This document shows positions 1-4,733 of a stretch of DNA of 64,000 nt, piece by piece. A program made the position numbers and the translations under genes. The stretch comes from Hydrogenophaga sp. PBL-H3 (GTDB taxonomy: Bacteria > Pseudomonadota > Gammaproteobacteria > Burkholderiales > Burkholderiaceae_C). Position 1 is the first letter of the stretch; every line of letters starts with the position of its first letter. The notes below the pieces were generated by a model. It worked only from the letters and a program-made list of their open reading frames with translations, did no database searches and was not told where the DNA came from. The stretch lies in contig NZ_CP044972.1 of assembly GCF_010104355.1 (NCBI RefSeq), positions 2,356,001 through 2,420,000 of the forward strand, given 5' to 3'.

Positions 1-2
1 AG

Positions 3-623
3 GGCAACATTCGCGGTGTTGCAGCACCCGAGTCCGCCAACAACGCCGGCGCGCAAACCTCCTTCATCCCGCTGCTGACGCTGGGCATTCCGCCCAACGC
101 CGTGATGGCGCTGATGGTGGGCGCGATGACCATCCACAACATTCAGCCTGGCCCCCAGGTGATGACCTCCAATCCTGAATTGTTCTGGGGTCTGATTGCA
201 TCGATGTGGATTGGCAATGCAATGCTGATCATCCTGAACCTCCCACTCATCGGCATGTGGATCAAACTGCTGGCCGTGCCGTATCGCTGGTTGTTCCCGG
301 CCATCGTGTTGTTCTGCGCGGTCGGCGTGTATTCGACCAACAACAACAGCTTCGACATCTGGATGGTCGCGCTGTTTGGAGCGATTGGCTATTTGTTCAT
401 CAAGCTGGGTTGCGAGCCGGCGCCTTTGCTGCTCGGTTTCATTCTTGGCCCGATGATGGAGGAGTACCTGCGCCGTGCCTTGCTGATTTCACGTGGCGAC
501 TGGTCGGTGTTTGTCACACGGCCCATCTCGGCTTCGCTGTTGGCCGCTGCCAGCTTGCTGCTTGTCATTGTGCTGCTGCCTTCAATCAAGAAGAAGCGTG
601 AAGAAGCATTCGTTGAAGAATGA
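3..623 (+). CDS. tctA: Tripartite tricarboxylate transporter large permease TctA, C-terminal part
   Basis: Open from the left window edge, so only the last 206 residues are seen. TctA is the large multi-helix inner-membrane subunit of the tripartite tricarboxylate (citrate-like) transporters, working with small subunit TctB and binding protein TctC. The family motif GVAAPESANNAG lies at the very start of the visible part, followed by the conserved loop GIPPNAVMALMVGAM and several hydrophobic helices; the tail is charged (KKKREEAFVEE), as expected for a cytoplasmic C-terminus. Full TctA proteins have about 500 residues, so roughly 60% lies outside the window. It is the last gene of its unit: a terminator hairpin follows 37 bp downstream. 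The substrate cannot be told from this fragment. Confidence 0.93.
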   Translation, partial: GNIRGVAAPESANNAGAQTSFIPLLTLGIPPNAVMALMVGAMTIHNIQPGPQVMTSNPELFWGLIASMWIGNAMLIILNLPLIGMWIKLLAVPYRWLFPAIVLFCAVGVYSTNNNSFDIWMVALFGAIGYLFIKLGCEPAPLLLGFILGPMMEEYLRRALLISRGDWSVFVTRPISASLLAAASLLLVIVLLPSIKKKREEAFVEE

Positions 624-660
624 TCGGGTCTAGCTGCAGAAGCTGACAAATCGAAGTGAG

Positions 661-691
661 ACAAACCTGGCCTTGTGCCGGGTTTGTTTTT
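661..691 (+). terminator. Rho-independent terminator of tctA
   Basis: A 10-bp stem (ACAAACCTGG at 661-670 with CCGGGTTTGT at 678-687, one G-T pair) and a 7-nt loop run directly into a T tract at 687-691. It separates tctA from the dif-integrated elements that begin 50 bp later. Confidence 0.85.
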
Positions 692-732
692 GGCGCAAGC
701 GTGGCTGATGGGCGTTTATGCAAGTTGTCTGT

Positions 733-760
733 ATGTTCCACGATGTATATCGTGCATTAG
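733..760. other. dif-like XerC/XerD site, left junction
   Basis: Arms ATGTTCCACGA (733-743) and TCGTGCATTAG (750-760) flank the hexamer TGTATA (744-749), which is the central region of E. coli dif. This is the left end of a tandem array of two elements. Its right arm is identical to that of the middle site and unlike the right-hand site, while its left arm differs from both other sites (ATGTTCC versus ATATTCC). That is the pattern expected if the left arm is chromosomal and the right arm belongs to the element. The left arm matches the E. coli XerC arm poorly, so the assignment rests mostly on the shared core and the junction logic. Confidence 0.7.
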
Positions 761-915
761 TCATGATAGCGAATTTCCTTCAATGGGTACGTAAATAAAT
801 ACCGCCAATCAGGCCGCGAGGGACTTAATTGGCGGTAACTGAGTTACGTCCGCGAAGGGGCCGATTGGCCCGCCATCACCTTTGTCACCATGGGGGGCAC
901 ACCCCCCATCCCCCC
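744..915. repeat. 172-bp direct repeat, copy 1 (element left end)
   Basis: Identical to 2251-2422 at an offset of 1507 bp, apart from one difference seen by eye (C900 versus T2407). It spans the core of the dif-like site, the XerD-side arm, a 10-bp stem-loop and the 3' end of the small left-hand gene. Outside this block the two elements diverge, so it is either under strong selection as the element's non-coding end or was homogenised by recombination. Confidence 0.85.
800..837. other. Conserved 10-bp stem-loop in element 1 left end
   Basis: TACCGCCAAT (800-809) pairs perfectly with ATTGGCGGTA (828-837) around an 18-nt loop. It lies between the stop codon of the leftmost gene and the dif-like site, in the only non-coding part of the element. 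No T tract follows on the minus strand, so a simple terminator is unlikely. In filamentous phages the equivalent intergenic place holds origin and packaging hairpins; a similar role here is inference only. Confidence 0.6.
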
Positions 916-1209
916 AGGCGGCAAACCGTTCCGATCCGCATAGGCCTGGACAGCAGCAGGGGGCGTAACACCGTTGGCCTTGGTCAACGAAGCCATATCC
1001 CGCAGCAAGGGCAGGGCACGGGTGTTAACAGCCGTGAGGTAGGCCTCCATGGCCACATTCACCTCACGCACCATGTTCCCCATCACAAACACCAAAGGAC
1101 ACTCGCTGTCCCTGTCCAAGCTGTCGCACACCTTCACGAAATACGTGAGTTGCAGCATTGCATCTTCAAGCGCACCACCAGTGGTGGCGATAACATCGGC
1201 ATCAGCCAT
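844..1209 (-). CDS. Element 1 left-hand protein, unknown function (121 aa)
   Basis: Not recognised. A strong ribosome-binding site (GGAG, 7 nt before ATG) is shared with the equivalent gene of element 2, fixing the start. The first 95 or so residues are acidic and mostly helical-looking (for example LEDAMLQLTYFVKV). The last 20 (from GGMGGVPPMVTK, ending AGQSAPSRT) are nearly identical to those of the element 2 protein because they lie in the 172-bp repeat. N-terminal parts resemble each other only in the first few residues (MADAD/MAKAD). No membrane segment or known motif is visible. It is the last gene of the leftward unit, so it may be cargo or a virion/helper-interaction protein; neither can be shown. 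Confidence 0.7.
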   Translation of the reverse strand: MADADVIATTGGALEDAMLQLTYFVKVCDSLDRDSECPLVFVMGNMVREVNVAMEAYLTAVNTRALPLLRDMASLTKANGVTPPAAVQAYADRNGLPPGGMGGVPPMVTKVMAGQSAPSRT

Positions 1210-1243
1210 TTCGTAACTCCAATTCAGTTCGGTTTGGTCAGAG

Positions 1244-1269
1244 ACGCCCGGGCCTGCATGCCTGGGCGT
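1244..1269 (-). terminator. Inverted repeat between small genes of element 1
   Basis: ACGCCCGGGC (1244-1253) and GCCTGGGCGT (1260-1269) can form a 10-bp stem (one wobble) with loop CTGCAT. A similar wobble-containing stem occurs at the matching place in element 2 (about 2692-2718). It could attenuate transcription between the hydrophobic peptide gene and the left-hand gene; the lack of a clear T run makes this a weak terminator call. Confidence 0.4.
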
Positions 1270-1285
1270 TCTCGCGTTTGATCGC

Positions 1286-1363
1286 CTACATGAGGGCTTC
1301 GAGCACGGCCCTCCCGATCAGCATGGCCAGCAGGGCCAGCGGGAACGCCAGCCAGACAGACAT
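1286..1363 (-). CDS. 25-aa hydrophobic peptide of element 1
   Basis: A 25-codon frame starts 5 bp after the stop of the upstream gene, suggesting translational coupling, and encodes MSVWLAFPLALLAMLIGRAV followed by LEALM. It is one continuous hydrophobic stretch, long enough for a single membrane span. Filamentous phages encode comparably tiny inner-membrane coat proteins (gpVII, gpIX), which makes the position and character suggestive, but sequence this short gives no homology. The matching place in element 2 holds a similar leucine-rich frame broken by an amber codon. Whether it is translated is unknown. Confidence 0.45.
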   Translation of the reverse strand: MSVWLAFPLALLAMLIGRAVLEALM

Positions 1364-1368
1364 GGGTG

Positions 1369-1638
1369 TCACTTCACCGCCCCCGGATCGACGGGCCTAC
1401 CGTCCACCAGAACCACACCAGCGCCCCCCGTCACCGCCGCCCACTCCCGGGCCGCCAGATCGGCCACAGAGCGCGTCAACAGGCCACGGAGCAGGGAAGA
1501 CCCCTCGAACGGCAACTCACCCGCCCTGCGCGCTTTGGTGACCTCCTCCTGCTGAATCTGAGCAACATCGAGGCGAGCCGCACGGCCACCAGTACCCCCG
1601 CCGCTACCGCCAAGCTGGCGGGTTCGTTTTCTGGCCAT
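1369..1638 (-). CDS. Nested 89-aa protein, internal in-frame start (element 1)
   Basis: Within the 3' end of the XafT-like gene, in the same frame, an ATG at 1638 is preceded by AAAAAGGAG with 6 nt spacing, a much better ribosome-binding site than the one of the long protein. The product begins MARKRTRQLGGSGGGTGGR (basic, glycine-rich, disordered), followed by a helical middle and a GGAGVVLVDGRPV tail. Element 2 keeps the same start, length (89 aa) and Shine-Dalgarno. Filamentous phages use the same trick (gpX inside gpII). I infer that a short basic protein is made in addition to the long form. Function unknown; the basic N-terminus could bind nucleic acid. Confidence 0.6.
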   Translation of the reverse strand: MARKRTRQLGGSGGGTGGRAARLDVAQIQQEEVTKARRAGELPFEGSSLLRGLLTRSVADLAAREWAAVTGGAGVVLVDGRPVDPGAVK

Positions 1639-2271
1639 ACAGGCTCCTTTTTCATGTTGTGGAATTTCTTCCTGTTTTGCTATCGATTCCGAAGCATCAA
1701 GCGCCAGCCCGCCGTCGGCGACTCTCTCCCATTTCCTAAAGTGTTCTAAGAATGAATTAGGGCCGGTCGCCTGCGGCGACCGCCCACCGTCGGTGGGCGG
1801 CATGGCCAGCGCCGCCGCCGGCGGGCACGCTTGCGCATGCCCGGCCGTCGTCGCCACAGCCCGCCCAGCCCGTGAAGCTGACTCCGCGTAGAGGGCCGAG
1901 AACATCGCAGCCTTGCGGCACAGCAGCGACCACCAAGAGAAGTCGTGAGGGCTCAGCTCGTGCCCCTCAGGCGTGTACAGCCTGCCTGCGCTCAAGCTCC
2001 AGCCGCTCCAGGCGTCCCCGGGCAGCTCGTAATGCAGCTGGACCCGCAACAGCTTGTAGGCCGCGTACGGGATGCGCACACGGCCAGAAATCCAGGCGTG
2101 CACCGTGCGCGGCGTCACCTGAAGAAACTTCGCAGCATCGGCCACAGAAAACCCCAGGCGGGTGTACATGGCTTTGAACCGGAGGGCTTGTTCCATGCGG
2201 GTTTCAGGGCTGCAGGGCCGCTTCCTCGGTGGTGGTTTTATATTCCACGATGTATATCGTGCATTAGTCAT
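1369..2271 (-). CDS. XafT-like Xer recombination activation factor (DUF3653), element 1
   Basis: The N-terminal core has a helix-turn-helix-like segment (GFSVADAAKFLQVTPRTVHA) and the family signature ELPGDAW, GRLYTPEGHELSPHDFSWW. This is the DUF3653 family, found in dif-integrating phages and including XafT of satellite phage TLC-phi, which activates XerD without FtsK. The domain covers roughly residues 25-120 of 300; a low-complexity linker with hairpin DNA follows, then the nested 89-aa segment. The start drawn here (2271) lies on the far side of the dif-like site, in the end of element 2, with GAAGGA upstream. The alternative Met at 2196 gives 275 aa and matches the element 2 start, but lacks a visible Shine-Dalgarno. 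The role as an integration factor is inferred from family and location. Confidence 0.75.
   Translation of the reverse strand: MTNARYTSWNIKPPPRKRPCSPETRMEQALRFKAMYTRLGFSVADAAKFLQVTPRTVHAWISGRVRIPYAAYKLLRVQLHYELPGDAWSGWSLSAGRLYTPEGHELSPHDFSWWSLLCRKAAMFSALYAESASRAGRAVATTAGHAQACPPAAALAMPPTDGGRSPQATGPNSFLEHFRKWERVADGGLALDASESIAKQEEIPQHEKGACMARKRTRQLGGSGGGTGGRAARLDVAQIQQEEVTKARRAGELPFEGSSLLRGLLTRSVADLAAREWAAVTGGAGVVLVDGRPVDPGAVK
1764..1800. other. Twin hairpins with TGC/GTC loops inside the element 1 linker
   Basis: CGGTCGCC (1764-1771), loop TGC, GGCGACCG (1775-1782), and CCGCCCACC (1780-1788), loop GTC, GGTGGGCGG (1792-1800). Element 2 has hairpins at the same place with changed stem bases that keep pairing. 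A 24-nt block encoding NSFLEHFR lies next to them and is almost unchanged between copies. DNA or RNA structure rather than protein seems to be the conserved feature. Confidence 0.6.
2240..2267. other. dif-like XerC/XerD site between the two elements
   Basis: Arms ATATTCCACGA (2240-2250) and TCGTGCATTAG (2257-2267) around TGTATA (2251-2256). The left arm equals that of the right-hand site and the right arm equals that of the left-hand site, so this junction should be the pure element site (attP-type). The inner bases CACGA/TCGTG are an inverted repeat about the core. The open frame of the element 1 XafT-like gene runs through it. Confidence 0.7.
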
Positions 2272-2422
2272 GATAGCGAATTTCCTTCAATGGGTACGTA
2301 AATAAATACCGCCAATCAGGCCGCGAGGGACTTAATTGGCGGTAACTGAGTTACGTCCGCGAAGGGGCCGATTGGCCCGCCATCACCTTTGTCACCATGG
2401 GGGGCATACCCCCCATCCCCCC
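2251..2422. repeat. 172-bp direct repeat, copy 2 (element left end)
   Basis: Second copy of 744-915, covering dif-like core and arm, stem-loop and the 3' end of the left-hand gene. Homology breaks sharply after the C run at 2422, in the middle of the coding frame. Confidence 0.85.
2307..2344. other. Conserved 10-bp stem-loop in element 2 left end
   Basis: TACCGCCAAT (2307-2316) pairs with ATTGGCGGTA (2335-2344) over an 18-nt loop, identical to 800-837. In the array it lies upstream of the element 1 XafT-like gene, so it may also sit in that gene's promoter region. Confidence 0.6.
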
Positions 2423-2656
2423 GTTTTTCGCACGATCGAGGTCGGCCAAATAGGGAAGGGCATCCCGACGCACAACGACGCCCAAAGCATCTACAGCAGC
2501 CTGCAAGGCGCGAGAACGATCCCACACCACGAGCAACCACGAAGGGACGTTGTGGTCGCCACCGAGGTCACTGAACGTCTCCATGAGCATCTCCATGTAA
2601 GAGGCCTCATGCTCTACCTTGACCAACGATTCAACAATAAGATCAGCCTTAGCCAT
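2351..2656 (-). CDS. Element 2 left-hand protein, unknown function (101 aa)
   Basis: Start at 2656 chosen because GGAG lies 7 nt upstream in exactly the context used by the element 1 gene. A further in-frame ATG at 2725, overlapping the preceding TAA as TAATG, would add 23 residues. The body (METFSDLGGDHNVPSWLLVV) shares almost nothing with the element 1 protein, while the tail MPPMVTKVMAGQSAPSRT is shared through the DNA repeat. So the same locus holds different N-terminal modules on a fixed tail. Not recognised; no motif visible. Confidence 0.65.
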   Translation of the reverse strand: MAKADLIVESLVKVEHEASYMEMLMETFSDLGGDHNVPSWLLVVWDRSRALQAAVDALGVVVRRDALPYLADLDRAKNGGMGGMPPMVTKVMAGQSAPSRT

Positions 2657-2724
2657 TTCGTAACTCCAATACAGTTCGGTTTGGTTAGAAGCGCCTGGGT
2701 GTCTCACCACCTGGGCGCCTCGCA

Positions 2725-2787
2725 TTAAGAGCGACGTTTCACAACGCTGGCCAACAACAACAGCGGCGCCTACGCCAGGTCAAACAC
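2725..2787 (-). pseudogene. Remnant hydrophobic peptide frame of element 2 (amber-interrupted)
   Basis: Reading leftward from GTG at 2787: V-F-D-L-A, then TAG (2772-2770), then APLLLLASVVKRRS and TAA at 2727-2725, which overlaps the ATG of the longer form of the next gene (TAATG). Leucine-rich with a basic tail, it occupies the place of the intact 25-aa peptide of element 1. It is either a decayed copy or a chance frame; the GTG start has no good ribosome-binding site. Confidence 0.3.
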
Positions 2788-3049
2788 CCCCCTTCACATC
2801 AACCGGCTTGCCGTCCACCAGAACGACGCCAGCACCCCCAGTCACGTCAGTCCACTCCCGAGCGGCCACAGAGGCCACAGAGCGCCCGAGAAGGCGATGC
2901 AACAGGGGCGACCCCTCCAAAGGCAACTTGCCGGTCCTGCGAAGCTCGTTGATGTCTTCCTGGCGAATCTGAGCCACGCCCAGGCGAGTCGCCCGGCCAC
3001 CAGTGCCCCCGCCGCTACCGCCAAGCTGCCGAGTTCGTTTTCTTGCCAT
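2780..3049 (-). CDS. Nested 89-aa protein, internal in-frame start (element 2)
   Basis: ATG at 3049 follows AAAAGGAGG with 5 nt spacing, close to a perfect Shine-Dalgarno, inside the XafT-like frame. The start MARKRTRQLGGSGGGTGGR is identical to element 1, while the middle has diverged conservatively (VAQIRQEDINELRRTG versus VAQIQQEEVTKARRAG). Keeping the start, signal and length in both copies while the upstream linker changes freely supports a separate protein product. Function unknown. Confidence 0.6.
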   Translation of the reverse strand: MARKRTRQLGGSGGGTGGRATRLGVAQIRQEDINELRRTGKLPLEGSPLLHRLLGRSVASVAAREWTDVTGGAGVVLVDGKPVDVKGGV

Positions 3050-3613
3050 ACAGGCCTCCTTTTCATAGTGTGAAATGTTTTTCGGGCTTGCTATCGATTC
3101 CGCAGCATCAAGGGGCAGCGGGCCGTCCGCAAGGTAGGCCACATTTCTAAAGTGTTCTAAGAATGAATTAGGGCCGGCCGGCTGCGCCGGCCGCCCGACT
3201 GCGTCGGTCGGGCCGCACTTCGCCGTGCCTGGCCACGCGCCTGGCTCCGCCAGCTGCGCGATGGCCTGGCCCGTCGCAGTCCGCCCAGCCGCTCGCTGCT
3301 GGGCGTAGAGCGCGGTGAACATCGAAGCCTTGCGACACAGCAATGACCACCAGGAGAAGTCATGCGGGCTCAGCTCGTGGCCCTCAGGCGTGTACAGCCT
3401 GCCTGCGCTCAAGCTCCAGCCGCTCCAAGCGTCCCCGGGCAGCTCGTAGTGCAGCTGGACCCGCAACAGCTTGTAGGCCGCGTACGGGATGCGCACACGG
3501 CCCGAAATCCAGGCGTGCACCGTGCGCGGCGTCACCTGAAGAAACTTCGCAGCATCGGCCACAGAAAACCCCAGGCGGGTGTACATGGCTTTGAACCGGT
3601 GGGCTTGTTCCAT
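2780..3613 (-). CDS. XafT-like Xer recombination activation factor (DUF3653), element 2
   Basis: 277 residues from MEQAHRFKAMYTRLGF. The helix-turn-helix-like segment and DUF3653 signature (ELPGDAWSGW, SPHDFSWWSLLCRK) are the same as in element 1. The linker (about residues 105-185) is alanine/glycine-rich and differs from element 1 by in-frame indels, and the last 89 residues form the nested gene. Upstream of this Met the frame stays similar to element 1 until a TAA created by the chromosomal arm of the right-hand dif-like site. The upstream ATG available to element 1 is therefore missing here: integration at the array end appears to cut off the 5' end. Expression would need the internal Met or a circular form. 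Confidence 0.72.
   Translation of the reverse strand: MEQAHRFKAMYTRLGFSVADAAKFLQVTPRTVHAWISGRVRIPYAAYKLLRVQLHYELPGDAWSGWSLSAGRLYTPEGHELSPHDFSWWSLLCRKASMFTALYAQQRAAGRTATGQAIAQLAEPGAWPGTAKCGPTDAVGRPAQPAGPNSFLEHFRNVAYLADGPLPLDAAESIASPKNISHYEKEACMARKRTRQLGGSGGGTGGRATRLGVAQIRQEDINELRRTGKLPLEGSPLLHRLLGRSVASVAAREWTDVTGGAGVVLVDGKPVDVKGGV
3175..3213. other. Twin hairpins with TGC loops inside the element 2 linker
   Basis: CGGCCGGC (3175-3182), loop TGC, GCCGGCCG (3186-3193): two stem positions differ from element 1, and both are compensated on the other arm. A second stem, GCCCGAC (3193-3199) with GTCGGGC (3207-3213), can also fold as CCGAC-TGC-GTCGG. Covariation between copies supports a functional fold. 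Confidence 0.6.
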
Positions 3614-3656
3614 GCGGGTCTCAGGGCTGCAGGGCCGCTTCCTTGGTGGTGGTTTG

Positions 3657-3684
3657 ATATTCCACGATGTATATTATGTAAAGT
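3657..3684. other. dif: dif-like site, right junction (chromosomal XerD arm)
   Basis: ATATTCCACGA (3657-3667), TGTATA (3668-3673), TTATGTAAAGT (3674-3684). The core plus XerD arm match E. coli dif (TGTATA, TTATGTTAAAT) at 15 of 17 positions, much better than the other two sites. I take this arm as the original chromosomal dif arm and the site as the probable functional dif. The XerC-side arm is the element's and is divergent. Confidence 0.72.
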
Positions 3685-3879
3685 TAATGATCGAAGGTTG
3701 GTGTGCTCCTCAGGCTTGAAGCTTGCTTTGGATTCACAGGCCTTATCGAGGGCGCGCATCCCTACTATGCGGGGAAACACCAGCAGCCCTGTTACGGAGC
3801 ACCGGGATGCGTCAACCTACAATCCAGACGCTTGTCTCAACCCACTTGGCGATTCTTTAGCCGCCATTGAAAGATGTCC

Positions 3880-4722
3880 ATGAAAAACCTGTTTTTGTCT
3901 CTGAGTCTGATTGGCGCAGCCACCCTGGTTGGTTGCGGCAAAACCGAAACCCCGGCGCCCGAAGCGGCCCCTGCAGCAGCGCCTGTTGCTGCTCCTGCTG
4001 CTGCACCGGCCGAATTGCCTGAACTCAAGGTCGCAATCGACCCGACCTACGAGCCTTTCACCTTCAAAACTGCCGATGGAAAACCCACTGGTTTTGACGT
4101 GGACATCGCCGAAGCACTGTGCAACCAGATCAAACGCAAATGCGTTTACGTCGAGCAAGTGTGGGACAGCATGATCCCGGGCCTGCAAGCAAAGAAGTAC
4201 GACGCCATCATCAGCTCGATGTCGATCACCGAAGAACGCCAGCAAGTGGTGGATTTCACCGACAAGTACTACTTCACGCCCAGCCGCATCGTGGTCAAGA
4301 CAGGCACGGCGTTCACAGACGCCGCCTCTCTCAAGGGCAAGAAGATCGGCGTGCTCAAAGGCAGCACGCAAGAGAAGTACGCCATGGGTGAACTCAAGGC
4401 CGCGGGCGTGAATGTGGTTCCCTACGAGGCCCAGGACCAGGTCTATCTGGATATCAAATCCGGCCGTCTGGACGGCACCGTGGCTGACCAGGTTGAAGTC
4501 AATGGCGGCTTCCTGAGCAAGCCTGAAGGCGCCGGCTACGGGTTCGTTGGCCCTGTGCTTGCGGATTCCAAGTACTTTGGCACCGGCGTTGGCGTGGCCC
4601 TGCGCAAAGGCGAGACCGCTCTCAAGGATGAGCTGAACGCCGCGATCAAGGCCATTCGCTCGAACGGCGTCTACGAGACGGTCAGCAAGAAGTACTTCGA
4701 CTTCGACGTCTACGGCAACTGA
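3880..4722 (+). CDS. aotJ: Basic amino-acid ABC transporter substrate-binding lipoprotein (AotJ-like)
   Basis: Periplasmic binding protein of the SBP_bac_3 family (lysine/arginine/ornithine/histidine type). Signal peptide MKNLFLSLSLIGAATLVGC ends in a lipobox with the Cys at residue 19; an Ala/Pro-rich linker (to about residue 45) tethers the binding domain. Typical family stretches include PTYEPFTFKTADGKPTGFDVDIAEAL and the SMSITEERQQVVDFTDKYY region. The Met at 3880 is preferred over one at 3874 because GAAAG sits 6 nt before it and the peptide then starts in the usual MK form. It opens a five-gene unit matching Pseudomonas aotJQMOP (arginine/ornithine uptake). Exact ligand unproven. Confidence 0.88.
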   Translation: MKNLFLSLSLIGAATLVGCGKTETPAPEAAPAAAPVAAPAAAPAELPELKVAIDPTYEPFTFKTADGKPTGFDVDIAEALCNQIKRKCVYVEQVWDSMIPGLQAKKYDAIISSMSITEERQQVVDFTDKYYFTPSRIVVKTGTAFTDAASLKGKKIGVLKGSTQEKYAMGELKAAGVNVVPYEAQDQVYLDIKSGRLDGTVADQVEVNGGFLSKPEGAGYGFVGPVLADSKYFGTGVGVALRKGETALKDELNAAIKAIRSNGVYETVSKKYFDFDVYGN

Positions 4723-4733
4723 GTCATTGCGTC

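Larger units (their letters stand above)
744..2250 (-). mobile_element. dif-integrated mini-element 1 (1507 bp)
   Basis: Bounded by dif-like sites on both sides and repeated, with divergence, as the next element. All genes read leftward: a XafT-like DUF3653 protein with a nested 89-aa gene, a 25-aa hydrophobic peptide, and a 121-aa protein. There is no recombinase, which fits elements that use host XerCD (IMEX-type: CTX-phi, TLC-phi). There is also no replication initiator, coat or Zot-like gene, so it is far below the 6-8 kb of an autonomous filamentous phage. I infer a satellite or mini-IMEX. A decayed filamentous prophage is the alternative, but the second copy with the same gene order argues against random decay. 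Confidence 0.72.
2251..3667 (-). mobile_element. dif-integrated mini-element 2 (1417 bp)
   Basis: Same layout and orientation as element 1: XafT-like gene with nested 89-aa gene, broken hydrophobic peptide frame, 101-aa left-hand protein, 172-bp end repeat and dif-like sites at both ends. The DUF3653 part is nearly identical to element 1, while the linker, the nested gene and especially the left-hand gene have diverged. The copies are therefore related family members that integrated separately, or an old duplication, rather than a recent one. There are no replication or virion genes. Confidence 0.72.

Noticed and set aside
800..837. Stem-loop as a rho-independent terminator
   Set aside because: No T tract follows the stem in the direction of transcription, so it is kept as a structural element only.
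744..3667. Complete filamentous prophage
   Set aside because: No rolling-circle initiator, single-strand binding protein, major coat, adsorption or Zot-like gene is present in either unit.
3818..3823. TACAAT as -10 box for the aot operon
   Set aside because: Good hexamer, but no acceptable -35 element at 16-18 bp spacing, so it was not annotated as a promoter.
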